A stretch of DNA of 64,000 bases from assembly GCF_031877795.1 (NCBI RefSeq), contig NC_133933.1:68526003-68590002 (forward strand), read 5' to 3'. Position numbers and translations under genes: made by a program. Source of the DNA: Strix aluco (lineage: Eukaryota; Chordata; Aves; Strigiformes; Strigidae). Positions 1-13,035 of this stretch are shown in pieces; position 1 is the stretch's first letter, and every line of letters begins with the position of its first letter. Under the pieces are notes generated by a model, which was given only the letters and a program-made list of their open reading frames with translations, had not been told where the DNA came from and searched no databases.

Positions 1-3000
1 ACCGTAATTTAAAATTTCCATTAAAAGTGCAAGAAAATATTATTTCTAGTATATTTATCTTTGGAAAATTTTGTTAAGGTATAAAATAATGGTCATAAGC
101 ATGAAAAGAAAAGAGTTGTCTTCAATAACTACGTTATTATTGCACAGTTTGGATAATCTATCCAGGGATCATCAAAACTTGATGCCATGTATATTTAAAC
201 AAAGTTTGGGATTATCACTGTTCACATAAATAATTCATGTTCTCACTCTTCTTCCCCTGCAGTAGGTTGTTGTCAGACTTTCTGAATACTTTGCCTAACA
301 TGTCTGAAAAGAACCTGCCAAGCAACTGATGCTTTTCCCCTGGGCTTGAGCTCTTTCGATCTGGGTGTTTTTCTGGGCTCAAAATTTATTAGATCTAAAA
401 ATTTTAAAAGCATAGAAAACATGCTCAAGATGTTTCCAAAAATGCTAGCTTAGATATTCTTCTATTAGTTTCATCAAAAACTTCCATTTTATAGTTTGTG
501 CTGCTTCTATTTTCTCCTTTAACGGTGCCTTTCTTCAGGTTACTGGGGAATACTTCAGTGATTATCTTTTAGGAAGAGGAGGGACTAGAAAGATGTGATA
601 ATGCTGATGAGGGAAACACTAAAGAATTAATACAGTGGAACTCCTGCAGGGAATAGAGCTGAATCACAGAATCATCTAGGTTGGAAAAGACCCTGAAGAT
701 GATCTAGTCCAACCAAAGACTTTCAACACGTCATGAAGGGTGTTCATTTTCAAGGTTCAAAGCGGTTGCAGACCCAAAAATGACATTCAATTGAATTAGG
801 ATGTATTATAGTGAAGTTTATAATTCTGAGCTTCATTCATGCCTAGTATGATTACAGCTCTGTCTTTCTAAAGGCATTGACATCTGGGCTGAAAGAAACT
901 ATGCTTTTCTAGAATCAGTCTGTAAAGCTACCGTGTGGTCTTCCACATAAACTGTTGAATAGGAATTATGAAATAGATACATCTTTGCAAGTCCTACTTT
1001 TGAAATAGTAATTTCTTTGCTTATTCTCAAAGAAATCCTTCTTCTGAAGGAAATGTTACTATGGTACCATCTACAAGGAATAGACTATTTTCCTTAAATG
1101 TAACCTGATGTTAATATATTTCAGCTTTTTAGTTATGTAGTTTCCTGGGTTTAGGTGTTCTGTTTTGCACTTTAAAATGCAGTTTGTACTGTTCAAATTT
1201 AATTACTCTCTCTTAAGCATGTGTGGTGCTACTTTATTTGTAAGTTGGTAGCTCTTTCTTTTTCAACTTCAAAACCACCTCTGTGCTCTGTCTCAAAAAA
1301 TGTTTACACCTGTGTCTATAGTATTATTTGAGTCACTGAAAGAAAAGGTATCTGGTCTATAAGCAAATTAATATCTGTTGGGGAAAAAAGAAAAGATGAA
1401 ATGACATCCATAGTCATTTGCTGTAAATGATTGGTCTGTTTAAAGACAGGAAGAATCAGGCTGAGTCACTGAACTGGTCAAGCAGAACCAAAAATACTAT
1501 TGAGAGACACTTACACTATTAAGATAGCTGTCAGGAGCAAGCTAACTTCCCTCTTCCCCATGGTTTTCTCCTTGGGTCCTCATAGCCTCTTTCTGAACAG
1601 GATTGAACTATTTTTATGCAAATTTTCATGCAAAGCTGTAACCACAGATAAATTCCCAGAGGCCAAGACTTCAAGACTGAAAACAGCTGTTCTAAACCAT
1701 AGTGCTTCATTCTGAAGTATCTTGCCTCCACTCTTCTTTGCCTTCAGTTTGTTGTCCCTCAAGTAGTCATCTAGTTGACTTCATTTCTGAGACGCAGTAT
1801 TTGTCAGTGTTGAGCCATGACTACAGTTTTCACCCACTGGATTTCCTGTTTGTCTCTCCTAGCCCTGAACAGGCCTGGGATTTTGCAGTTTCAAAGACTA
1901 GATAAGGCAAAGTCCTCTCTGCCTGTGGCTCTAGCATTCATGGATGGAGAAGCTAGTGAGTGTTGGGTTAGTCCAAAACACTTCAGTGGTTTAGCTGGTT
2001 TTTATGGAAAAGATAGAAATTCATGCCAATGTCTCTCTTGTATACAGAGCTATGGTTCTGCTAGATACTCACAATTAAGTTAATACCGTTAGACATAAAG
2101 GTTACAATATGGTTAACCTGATAGGTTTGTTCTTTAAAAACACTAGAGAGGGAAAAAAGCAAGTATAAGTTAATTGCATTTTAAATAGGAAGGTTATAGC
2201 AAAAGAAATATATTTAATAGCTGTTACCACTACCTCCTTAGCCAAATACCTTTTGCCTATTTTCCAAGCCTCTGCTCATTCGTTTGCTGTGCTCCTCCTG
2301 CTGCTTCATCCCCTTGTTGCACCAGCTCTTGCACTGCCTTCGTGCATCTGCTGTTGACCCCACCTGCTCCTTCAGTACTGCTACTGCTTACTCACATCAC
2401 TGGGATGGGAAAAGTAGTTCAAGGAGAGGACCAAGAGGGTCACAGAAGTGTGTGAGATAGGCAAGAGAAGGTAGTGGCAGTGCTACAGAAAGGTCTGCTA
2501 TCTAGTTCCTGCCTCATCACATGTTTGAAAGTTTGTAGGAATGAGGTAAGAAAGCTATTGTACTCAAACAGTACTCTGGACGTTTAGGAGTCTGTCCCTG
2601 CAGACCCTAGGAATTCTCATTAGTTGCCATGTCAGGTGAACACAGCTATTTGAATGTCTCTGATGTCTCTAATTGTGTGCCTTGGTAGTCATACTGAAAT
2701 GCTGAGCTTGAATATAGTAAAGCCTATGTGATGAGTTGTTCTTAAAACAGATCATAAGAACCTTTAGTTAGGCAGCTTAATTTAGTGGATACTTTAAACT
2801 TCTAACTGTAAAACAAGGATAATTTTCTGTGTTTTGGTATCTGAAAGTATTAAAAAACAGTCCATTTTTGATAACAAAAGTCAGTATCATGTAGTGGCGC
2901 TTAAGGGAATTCTACTAGACTGTTCTTTGGAAAGGTCCATATTTGATTATAGTATTAGTACAATGTAGAGATTCTGTAATATTTACGCAAAAAGGAGAGT

Positions 3001-3781
3001 AAAAGACCTGATTCAACATCATTCGCACAGGACTTTCAGAAAAAGATTGTGTTTTGACTGCAAGTGAAGTGAATTCATGATTGTGTATGGCAAGGAACCA
3101 CAAGGTTATAAATGCTGAAGGAAGTATTAATTACTCAGAGTTATTCCCTTTACAGCACTCACTTGTATTTTCATATCAGTGGCATTATATTTCCTCCTTT
3201 TGTGTTTACTTTTACCATTCACTTAGTCTCAAGTTTATTACTGTATTAACAAGGATTTTGTGTGTGAAGTAGAAGATTTTTCTTCCTAGCCCCACCAGTG
3301 CTACATTATTATAATAGGCTGACTTTCGTCACCTGGAGTGATTTGAACTGCTTTTGACTGAAACTTCCAGGCTTAAAAAATAGACAAGTTTCTCCTGTTA
3401 AAACTATGCAATAAGATGGGTTTTTAGCATTCTTCTTTACTCATGTAGTGGCAGAAATAACTTAATTCTTTACAGACCATGTGTATTTTAAGCTGACTTC
3501 AAGCAGATTCATAGCCTTGTTTCTACACGTACCTGAAACCTGTCTTTTATTTTATTTGCAAGTAGCTTGCTTTTTTTTTTTTTTTTTTAAAGCATGGTAC
3601 TGTTTCCTTGCTTGTAACCACATAGGAGTTAACATTTTATGGCTGATAGACAATCTTTTTCAAACGAGGTATATTCTCTCCTTATTCAGGAAGCTGGTGG
3701 GTTTTCTATGTACATGTGTTGGCCCCATTGTCTGTCTTCTTTTTACCTTCCTGCTTTTTTTTTTTTTTTTTTCTTTTACAG
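1..3781. other. Intronic sequence upstream of the first AHI1-like exon
   Basis: No convincing coding exon was found on either strand. The open frames here are short and lack family similarity or paired splice sites. The sequence is AT-rich with one CR1 tail at about 661-735. It ends in a long pyrimidine tract (about 3,757-3,778) that serves the acceptor before the exon at 3,782. If the AHI1 reading is right, this is an AHI1 intron and the WD40 and SH3 exons lie left of the window; no SH3-like ALYDY motif was seen. Confidence 0.5.
661..735 (-). mobile_element. CR1 LINE fragment, 3' tail
   Basis: The plus strand reads AATCACAGAATCATCTAGG, then TTGGAAAAGACC and GATCTAGTCCAACC. This is the reverse complement of the conserved CR1 3' end found throughout bird genomes, so the element points to the minus strand with its 3' terminus near 661. 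Only the last 75 or so bases are recognisable, a typical 5'-truncated dead copy. It is a strong indicator of an avian genome. Confidence 0.9.
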
Positions 3782-3861
3782 ATGTCACCAGTCATCAGTA
3801 AGTCAGGGGACCTAAAATTTAGCTCAGAGCGTGACACAGATGGAGACTCACCTGCAACACA
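3782..3861 (+). CDS. AHI1: AHI1 (jouberin) C-terminal exon, internal, 80 nt
   Basis: An 80-nt exon sits between a strong acceptor (long T tract then TTTTACAG) and the donor ACA|GTAAGC. Only phase 0 is open; it encodes 26 residues plus two bases and includes ISKSGDLKFSSERDTDGDS. I recall the human AHI1 tail beyond the SH3 domain containing KSQDFRLGSES, which lines up with KSGDLKFSSER. AHI1 is a ciliary transition-zone protein with WD40 repeats and an SH3 domain, mutated in Joubert syndrome; those domains would be encoded to the left of the window. AHI1 is the gene convergent with MYB in mammals, which fits the plus strand here. The segment is polar, with no domain of its own. The assignment depends on synteny and a short alignment. 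Confidence 0.6.
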
Positions 3862-5541
3862 GTAAGCAAGAAATACTTAAAACAATTTGCAGTGTTTTCT
3901 CTACAACTGCTGTTAGAAAACTGTGAGAAATGTGGGAAGGGTTATTTTGTTTTAGCAAGCAAAACAAGAAGTTAGCTTCAGGATAATCATTAAAAAATTG
4001 CTTCACAGCTGAAACATGAAGGAAATAACAGTTTGTATGTATGTACACACACATGCATACACACATGGACTATAACGTATATGAGAATCAAAACTCAGGG
4101 ATATGGGATTGCCCTGTGGCATCCCTTAGCTATGTATTAGGCTTTATTGCTACAAACTGCAAACTGTTTTTGCACCTTCTAAAACTTAATCAATGTAAAT
4201 TGCAGAAGGTTGTCACATACTGAGAGGATGCAAGCTAGCATCTTTGATTGTGACGCTTGCATTTTTTTAAAGATTGTATGTATTCGTTGTGTGGAAGCTG
4301 TAAGCAGATAAGATCTCAACATTTTGAACAAGAGCTTCCACAATATCTTTAGCTATTGCAACCATTTATACTTCAAAAAATACATCTGAAAATACTTCCT
4401 GTGTTTGCCATTACAGGTATCTGTCATCTAAGCAAAGTTATTTCACTGATCGTTTTCCAGACTGGTCCCTTCCCCATATAAATAATCTGTGCATATACAG
4501 TGTAGATGCAGATACATATCTAATTTTAACTTATCTTTAAATCTTAATTTTCTATCTTCAACTGTATCTAGATTTGAAAATAAATCGTGAGTGGAAAGTT
4601 TAACCCTCAGATATAATGAAGAATATAACTACATGTTATACTACACTGTATAACTACACGTGACAGAATTCAACATTGAATTTTGGGTATAACTATTCTG
4701 ATAGGATGTACATTAAGGAAGGAAATGCCTTAAAAGCACAGTTACTGTAATGGTTGATGCAGTCTGTTAGAAGCCAGTATCAAAAATTCGGTATGACTCA
4801 ACTCCATTAGTAGAACTCAGGGCATCCATTGAAGAATGTGGGACCAGAGATTTAAAATGTGGAATCACAAATGATTTAATCAAATTAAAGAATGTGAAAT
4901 ACTCATTTTAATGAAAACTAAGGCTGTCCTGTGAAGAGGTCACATTGAAGCGTCATTCTGAAGAAACAGAGCCTCAAAACCGCTTCAGTTACATTTGAGA
5001 AAGGTGGGAGAAGACACCTACATGCCTGGGTCACTGGAATGTGCTCCCTCCACCTGAACTACAGGGAGCAGGAGCATCATGGAGATGCCAGTCTGAAGTC
5101 ATGCCTCATGTCGTTGCTGTCCCATCTGGGCAAAGAGCAGTGTTGCAGAGCCTCACTCACAAGCTTTCAGGGTACTGAGCCGTTTATACCTGATGATTAG
5201 TGAGGGAGAGTGAAAGATGCATGAGGTAACATTCGATGCTATACCTTGTCCGGGAGAACTAATTTGAAAGGTAGGAAGATAGACATGTCGGTCCTACACA
5301 GTGCTCTGTTTTCCTTCCATGTACAGGACATTCTAGGCTTTATTACGTTTTTGCTGCATTTTTCCCCAGTGCTTGTGTTTTGTCTGATGTGGATGTGTCA
5401 CTTCATGTTTTAAGATCAGAATACAAATCTGAGTAATGGCTCTTCCTGATCTAAAACTTGAATCTGAAAGTATGTACTTTGCAAGCTCTTCCATAAACTA
5501 GAACATAATGAAATGTGATTCGCTTGTTTTTGTAATTACAG
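3862..5541. other. AHI1 intron
   Basis: Between two candidate AHI1 exons. AT-rich, no exon or recognisable repeat seen. The segment around 4,040-4,070 is a short CA/TG-rich stretch. Confidence 0.45.
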
Positions 5542-5701
5542 CAATGACTGCACATACCAAAGTTTTTTTGGAAAAGACTACAAGTTTTTGCCTTACTTTG
5601 AGAGCCGGAAGAGAGGAGGATCTTCTGGCATTTCTGATGACACTAGTTTGAAAGACTGTTCTATATTTCTGTTCATAGGCTATCTTTATAGTACAGATTA
5701 G
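5542..5701 (+). CDS. AHI1: Candidate alternative terminal exon of AHI1
   Basis: The acceptor TGTAATTACAG is followed by an open frame of 52 codons ending in TAG at 5,699-5,701. Joined to the exon ending at 3,861 (phase 2), the junction codon becomes CAC (His) and the frame continues with NDCTYQSFFGKDYKFLPYF. Two overlapping AATAAA signals follow the stop within 15 bases, so this would make a short-tailed AHI1 isoform that omits the lysine-rich exon at 7,875. The coding sequence resembles nothing I know, and the aromatic, hydrophobic end could be an accidental frame. The acceptor, compatible phase, stop and poly(A) signal together make it worth listing. It could also be a chance exon-like sequence. 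Confidence 0.35.
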
Positions 5702-5704
5702 ATA

Positions 5705-5714
5705 AATAAATAAA
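5705..5714 (+). terminator. Overlapping AATAAA poly(A) signals
   Basis: Two overlapping AATAAA hexamers at 5,705-5,710 and 5,709-5,714 lie directly after the stop codon of the candidate alternative terminal exon. They would support cleavage near 5,730, giving a nearly absent 3' UTR. No downstream GT-rich element was clearly assigned. Confidence 0.4.
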
Positions 5715-7874
5715 ACATCTCAGAAACATGGCTGCATATTTCTCATGAAAACTCTGACTTCTTTGTACCTAAAACCGTGACCTACAGGGACTGTGACACA
5801 ACTGTAGTTTTCTTGTTCACTGCAGTTGATGTATCCTGAAATATCCTTAAAAACTGACACGTATGCAAGTGTTGTGATCTTAACTGGAGAAGTTTTCTAT
5901 TTTAGCATCTAAAAGCAGTATCAACAGGACTTGAGATCCAGTCCAATCTGTATTTAAATAGTTGCTCCACCTAAAACATTGTTATCTTCCTGTTTTCTGT
6001 GAAAATACACTTAATATCTGTGTCACATGCTAGTATATGGTAGGAATTACACAGTATTTGTAAGAATCAAGTGAGATGTGATTACCAAGCATGCACTTTC
6101 ACTATAGAGAAATGAAACTGTTAGCACCTGCATGACTCACTATACCTTTCTTTGAGCCTCCAAATGAATGGTTGCTGTTTTGCCTGCTAGAATAGTATTC
6201 ATTATGGCCACAATACCAGCTGTAAAAGAAAGTGAATGGCAAGCCCTTATGACATGTCTATCTTTCAGAATTTCTAGATGGAAAATACGGTTTTGCAATT
6301 GGAAAACAAATTTTATCCAAGATGTTAGTAGATTTTTATCTTAGCCAAGCAGTTAACCTATCTTCTGCAGACTCTAGAAGAAACAGAGAAATGTCCACAT
6401 AACAGATGCTCAGTGAACTAAGGTTTTTATCTAAGTACCTCAAAGATTTGATATAGCATCACATCTGATGCTCAAATAATAAAAAGATGAAAACTACTTC
6501 TCAAAATTTGAGTAGCTTTATACTGAAAATCTGCATAGCATCCTCACCCTTTGAATATTAATGATTAGATACTATTTGTCAGTACAGACATCTCCTTAGA
6601 TGTATTCCCATTGTACAGTTTTGTTGAGCTACACTAGGTAGTGCTCTCTGCATAAATTTAAAAGTGATTACGCATGAGACCCGGCTGAACATTCAGTTTG
6701 GTAGTTTGGTACTTATATTACTGATGAAATATGATTTTGTACCCCGGTTTCCTCATGCAGCAGTACTTCTCAAATTGTTCCAGGAATTATAATGCAGAGG
6801 GTCTTAAACTCCAGAACTTTTTCTTCGGATGTTCCAGTATTAGAGGTGCAGCAGTTCATGTATTCATGAATACACAACTAAGCTTAAAAAAAATTCAAAC
6901 CATATAGTTATCAGTCCATTAGCAAGGCTGATGTGTAAACATTTTCATCTATAAAATAGGATTACATTAGGACAGTATCACCAACAGTAATGCTCTTGCA
7001 GCACCCTTTTTGGGGAAACTGCACATGTCTCATCACATTCTTTAGTCTTGATTCATCCACTTGCTTACGTGTTTCAGCAGCACTCAAGCTAACAGTTCTG
7101 ATCACAAACCAAGACCTCTTTGTGCTAGTCACAATACATATTTTGAACATATTTATAGTTACATAAAGTTTTACATATTTATAGTTAAATAAAGTTACTT
7201 CTGCCAGGAGTGGGAATTTGTGGTAGAAGTGGTGTAACATCTGTGTAACCCCTGGCATCATCTGCAAGACCACTCTAATTCCCTTGTTAAAAGCACTGAC
7301 TGGGAAAGATACAGGAGCTTGAATGATGCTTTTGGCATTGTATTAAGTCTGATAAGCATAAATGGACATTAAAGTGATTTCTGATTCTGTAAATCTGTCA
7401 TAGCTCAGGTAAATTAAAATGGAAAAACTAGTCTTCTACACTTTGCATGCCTGTCTTGTTGAATAAATAACCCAGGAATCTCTCTTAAATTGCAAGTATT
7501 TTGGTGTTTGAGCTTAGGAAACAAAAAGAGTGCAATAGCTTTTATGAGAGCAGGAGACTGGTAATTTGTATTTTTTTAATTGCATCTGTTGACTATTGAT
7601 CAATACTGCTGATTTTTAAGATCACAAGGAGTTGTTTTCAAAGCAATGCTATGATATGTTAAAAAGTAGATAGTGGAGTAGTCTCCTCTTTTGTCTTCAT
7701 AGTTTTTCTGTCTTTGTTCTGCTGCGGAATGGTAGTTTCTGTAGCTGTTTCAGCATTGTATTCAAGGGGGACAGGCACACAATTGCTCTAACACATCAGA
7801 TGTGCGTGGAAAAAGCTCTAAATTTGGACTAACTTTGTGTTTCTTTTACTCTTTTTATAACCACCTTCCTCTAG
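5715..7874. other. AHI1 intron or sequence beyond the short 3' end
   Basis: AT-rich, no exon recognised. A 24-bp tandem duplication lies at 7,147-7,196. The open frames in this stretch lack any similarity or splice context. Confidence 0.45.
7147..7196. repeat. Two-copy 24-bp tandem duplication
   Basis: ACATATTTATAGTTACATAA and its AAGTT-type ending occur at 7,147-7,170 and again at 7,173-7,196 with one base changed. The period is 26 bp. A recent local slippage duplication in AT-rich DNA is the simplest reading. Confidence 0.85.
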
Positions 7875-8097
7875 AGGTGCAAAGAAAAAGAAGAAAAAGA
7901 TACAGAGGAATGAGAGAGAAAATCAGCACAACTTCATGGGTCTTGATACTCCTGTATCATCAGTTACAGCTAATGGTGTTGAAAATGAACCTACAGCCCA
8001 TGGGGTAGAACTGAAGAAGAAGAAAAAGGCAGTGAGAGGCTCAAACTTAAGCACAAATGGAAAGACAAATATTGCCTTTGAGCCTGAATGCTATGAG
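7875..8097 (+). CDS. AHI1: AHI1 C-terminal lysine-rich exon, 223 nt
   Basis: The acceptor CCTTCCTCTAG precedes the exon and the donor GAG|GTATAG ends it. With the exon ending at 3,861 (phase 2) the junction codon is CAA (Gln). The frame then runs open for 74 codons, starting GAKKKKKKIQRNERENQ and containing ELKKKKKAVRGSN, and ends in phase 0. Codons are ordinary and the sequence is polar and highly charged, with two lysine clusters about 40 residues apart, which looks like a disordered basic tail. The human AHI1 tail is also basic near its end (as recalled, RMRKNKQAGRKV), but a residue-by-residue match is not convincing. It may be a lineage-specific or lost extension. The exon structure is better supported than the gene name. 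Confidence 0.55.
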
Positions 8098-11000
8098 GTA
8101 TAGTCATCATTTAATTCCAGATACTGGTGTGATATTCAGTATACGTGTTGAAGGTTGCAACTGCAATTTCACTTCCAGGATTAACAAGAAATAAAGAAAT
8201 TAAAATACTCAGATGTGCAAAATGACACCAGTTGTGACTTACTAATGGTGTAAACATGTTTTGGCAGGCTTTTGCCCTGGGTTCCTTGAAATCAACAGAA
8301 CTTGAATGTTCAACTCCTCACTGGACTGGTAGAATTTCCATATTTCATGAGAACCCTACTGAGAAATACAATGTTAATCAATTTAATGTCTGATTGCATC
8401 TTAGACATTTCTGTGAAGTGTAGATCAATCCATTGGGAGCAGAGAATCAAAGTGAAAAAATGTGATCTTGAGCAAAACGAGCTCAACCACTACCTAAGTT
8501 ATTAAATTAGCACTTTAAAATGGGTTGTAAGTAAAATAAAGGACTGTTCAGAACGGTAAAATTCCAAAGGAACACTGACATTACAGTGTACCTGAAAACA
8601 TAAGCTTTTTAAAAACATTTTCCTGACATCAAATATTCCCTTGGACTGCATTTTGCAGCTCTAAAGTGAACTGTTGAGTAGCTACTTATGCAGCTACACT
8701 CTTCAGTGGGGCTACTCCTGCTTACCAATGTAAATAAGTGTTGAAAATTCCAGGCAATTATATTTTTCAAATGAGGTTTTTTGCACATAATAAAGATGCA
8801 TTGCAGTTCTGTCAGAATTCCTGACTGCTTTGGCAGCAGTCCTGCCAAATACACTTTCTTTCGTCTGAATGAAATATTTCATATCGAACTGTGCTATTTG
8901 TTTTACTTGTAGTCCTTATTCACTTGTGTCATTGATCTATTTTTTTACTTGAGTATTATGTTGTGAACTTTTACTAATAACTTCAGTAATTATCTACAGT
9001 GCTAAATAATTTATGTTTTATATTAAACGAAACACTTTCTACCAGTTAGTGTTGGTATTTTTTCTGGCTGATGATGTCCAGTTTATTTTTACTCTGCTAG
9101 GAAATTCTTCCTCCTCCCCCTCTGAAGCAATAAATAACATAAAATTAGAAAGCCCTTATTTAGTAGACAAGGCACTTGATTCCATTAAAAAAAGAAGTGA
9201 GAATAACAATGTTGGGCACTGATGTGTGAAATGCACCCAGATGCAGAACACTAGTTGCTATATATTGTAATATCTTCCCTGCACATGTTTGAAAGCCAGA
9301 AAAATCTGTAAACTTGTTTCTTTTGAGTAAAGTATGGCAGCAAGTACTCTTTTTTGGCCCCACTGGTAAACGTTCTTTGCTAACAGTCCTAGCTTTGCTT
9401 TGCTCAGAGCATGTGTATGGAGTCCTCTCCTGAATGGGCTTGCATACATGTACTGGAAACTTTTTAATGTCTCTTTCCCCAGTCAGAAGTGGTATAATCT
9501 TAATCCTGGGTCTGCCTGATTCTAGCAAGGCTCCTAGCATCTTACCTCTCTGCTTTTGCAGTACATTCCAGCTCATCATTCTGTATGACTTAATCTGTGG
9601 GATTTAAAGATGTTGTAAAAGAGAAAAATCTCAACATTTTACATTTCCTAAAATGTCCTGGGTCACATTTTAAATAAGGGCAGAGCATGACATCAGGTTC
9701 CACGTCAGGGAGAGCTGAGTGGTAGCCAAGATCTGGGAGCTCATTGGAAAGCATTGTAAAATGTTAATTTGGCATTGTGGACACTGAAGACAGAAATAAC
9801 ACTTCAGATAAACACCACAGAGAGATGGTAGTTCTAATCAAAGGCACAGCACCTCCTTTCATGCTTGCGAACTAGGGCTCCAATTATGTTCACTGCTCTG
9901 AAGCTGAATAGAGCTGCTTTGCCACACTTTCCAAATTGAGAGGAGAGGCAGCATTAGTGTCTTCCAAGGCACAGTTCCAAATAACAATTAAGCAGAAGGA
10001 ATCAGATAAGAGCCAAACATGAAAATGCAGGGAGTTGAAAATAAACTTTTCATAATGTTTTCTTGTAATTGCAATAGCTTTTGTTTTGTTTTTATAATTT
10101 TTTTCCTCCCTAGCACATGGTTGGAGACTTCTGTTCCTTTATACCGTGTCACTGTGGTACTACAGTTTTCTGCATTCATTTAACAGAAAATGAACAAAAA
10201 GATCTGAAATTAAAAGAAAAAGTCTAAGTGATCCTTCAATCCGAAATCTCTTAAGAAATTATTAACATGATGTAATGGCAAAGACAGTTTTTACCTTTTG
10301 TTCAGAAATATAAGTGATACATTCATTTTAAGAAAAACTGCTTTTCTCTTCAGTGTTAGTAGATTCTTTATTCTTGTGACGTTGCTGTTAAAACTTTTAA
10401 ACAGTTTGGATTAAGGTAGTGGTTTAAAAAATAAGTGTTTATATAATGCTTCTTGTTTCTGTGTTAATGCAACCTACATATTTCTTAAAATCACTTTAAA
10501 AATGAGCATTGTGAACATTTGCTGAAAATTCTCCAAGTATTTAAAGGATTTAAATGTCAGTGGAAGAATTCCAGAAGGATTCAGCTTGCCTATTGAAAAT
10601 TTTCCTTGGTTTTTTTTCGTTGAAGAACTAGATTAAGTATCCAAAAACATGAGTGCCCTGCAAAATTGCTCCCCGAGCCATGAATTAAAATGCAAAAGTC
10701 TGTTTGAGGAGTTTTTAGAGGGTGATACAAGTTCATTGCTGGAACAAAGCAGATAAAACCTTGTTTAAAAAAGGGTAAATATTAGATATTTATAACTGCC
10801 TGGTGATAACAGCATAATAGGTCTTTCATTGTTCTGGTGTTTTTAGGTTGTGTGTGTGTGGTTACAACATACAGTTCCTATTACATTTTTATGATATGGC
10901 AGAGACATTGAGAACAATGCATGAATTGGCAGAATAGAAAAGAATGGATGGCACATTTTTCCTGTGTTTCTCAATAGCCATCAGATTGCATTTAGTTTTT

Positions 11001-12589
11001 TCCTTAAAATAATTTGAAGAACAGACACCATAAAGCACAAGAAGTTTATTTGTAGCATCACTTAATTCAGAAGGCAGTAGTGGATGGATCACAGTCAAAC
11101 AAGGGCTAATGAGAACACAGAGGAACATGACAACTGAAAGTCTCTGTTGACTAGTGAACTAAATCTGCCGGCTGGACCTGATTGTCTGATGGAGAATTGA
11201 ATGTCAGGATCATTTAGGGTTAACAATGGCCCCTTACAAGCAAAAGCAGACAGCTATGAAAAATAGTCGGCATGGTAGCCATTCTGCAGAGACTGTGGAT
11301 GCAAACTTGATAATGAGGCACTTCATTCACTACATCCTTCTGCTCTAATTACTGAGGTGAATAGGAAATACTTCATTTAAGGCGGGAACAAACTAAAGCA
11401 AAAACACTTGTTTGGTAAACACAGAGTGGTGGGGTTTTTTAATGATCCTTTTCTAGCATGTATGAAATTACTATGTATGCAGAGCAGCCTATTTTATGGA
11501 TGTGGAAATTGGGAGGGGATAGAAGTAGTTTCTGAATAGCGGAGGGAGACTAGAAAGATTCATGTACAGGTTTGTACTGTGGGGTTTTTCCCTTTTCATT
11601 CTGTCCAATGGCTATCCAGAATGTTTTGGACAAATTAATTTATGGATGTACACCTGCACTTGTGAAAACATACTGTGTTAGTTCAAGGAGTTTTACTGCT
11701 TATAATGTAAAATATGTGCATTAGGAACACAACTGCTGCGCGTAAGGAATAGAAACGAGAGGAGGTCTGAGAGAGGGAAATAAGCAACTTGAGAAGAAAA
11801 CTGCTGTCTGGGGGAGACTTGCAAGAATGTGGCAATTAGAAATTGGAACTTAAGAAGAAGGAACAGAAGATAGTGATAAGGCGTGTTATAGCAGAGCTTT
11901 GGTGGCTTCAGTCATGTTTTTTAGCCTTTAGAAATTAAGGTATTTAACCACTTCACTTTTTAATACATTTAGGTTTTGTGCCATTTACAGGAGCATTTTG
12001 GATGAACTCTTACAATGCATGGGGAATATTCTGCTGTGTCTTCCAGTGACTCATAACTCAATACTGTACTAGCTCTGAGCTGCAGCCTGGAAAGGTCCAT
12101 ATCCTCAGTGGCTTGCAGTGCTGTTGGGACAGATGAAGCTTTGGTTCCCTAATTTCTGGCACAGGTTTTCAGAGGGCACCTTTATAGTTGTTCTCTGTTG
12201 CAATGCACACCTCTGCCTTGATTCAGTTGGCTCCAGCCTCTTCATCTGGCGCAAAACAGCTAGAGCAGCGATGAAAATTTCTCACCAAGCATCAAGCTGC
12301 TCTTATGGAATATCATATGATCCTTTTCTTACGTGTAGATGTGTTCTACTCACAGTGGTTTTGGCAAGAGTTTTGTCCTTTGTTCAGTCTGTTGTATGCC
12401 GGTTGCTTGCTGCCTGCCCCTTCAGAAGGGTCTGTTTTCCAGCAGTGACACGTATACGTGGAGTCCTGGTCCTGCCAGCTGCTCGGAGTAGATGGACCCC
12501 TGTACTCAAAGCTCCAGCAAAGTCAGCAAGGATTAGGCTTTCAGCAGCAATATCATGGCTGTAGTTTATACGTTAGTACACACTAAAGA

Positions 12590-13035
12590 CTAAAAAAATA
12601 TTTTCTAGCTTGCACTCATAAATTAAAATGTTAGCTCTGCATTTCATCTAAAACTCCAGCCACCTGATTTTTTGTGAGGACTGTGTCATGCCAAATGAAT
12701 TTGCACTGTTTGACTGTGGCAAACAAGTTTATAAGTCCTGTTTAATGCTCAAATGCAAACACTCGGCAGAAACTGCAGATGCCACTTTTAGCGGAAAAAT
12801 GTTTCCACACCGGTAAAGCAATATCAGTAAAATCTATGCTCTGAGCAGACATCAAATTTTTGTTGCACTTATATCGCCTGCACAGGCAGGGAGTATAATA
12901 AACTAGTGTGTAGCAGCTGTAAATTTTCTGAGGATTTATCTAACCACAAATACATCGAAATGGGGAAATAGGGCTATATTAAACTGTGCAAGATGCTGCT
13001 GGAACTCAGCCATTTCTGCAACATCCTGTAATTAA
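12590..13035. other. Possible conserved noncoding element
   Basis: A repeat-free, moderately AT-rich stretch with many ATTA/TAAT cores and CAGCTG-like E-box motifs and no open frame of note. The texture resembles vertebrate conserved noncoding DNA, but conservation cannot be seen from one sequence. It could equally be unremarkable intron. Confidence 0.2.

Noticed and set aside
1..3781. Search for AHI1 SH3 or WD40 exons
   Set aside because: No matching motif found; these exons must lie left of the window.
9160..9579. 139-codon minus-strand frame
   Set aside because: No recognisable family or supporting signals; expected by chance in a window of this size.
12118..12564. 148-codon plus-strand frame
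   Set aside because: No domain, no known similarity, no splice or promoter context; Cys-rich chance frame.
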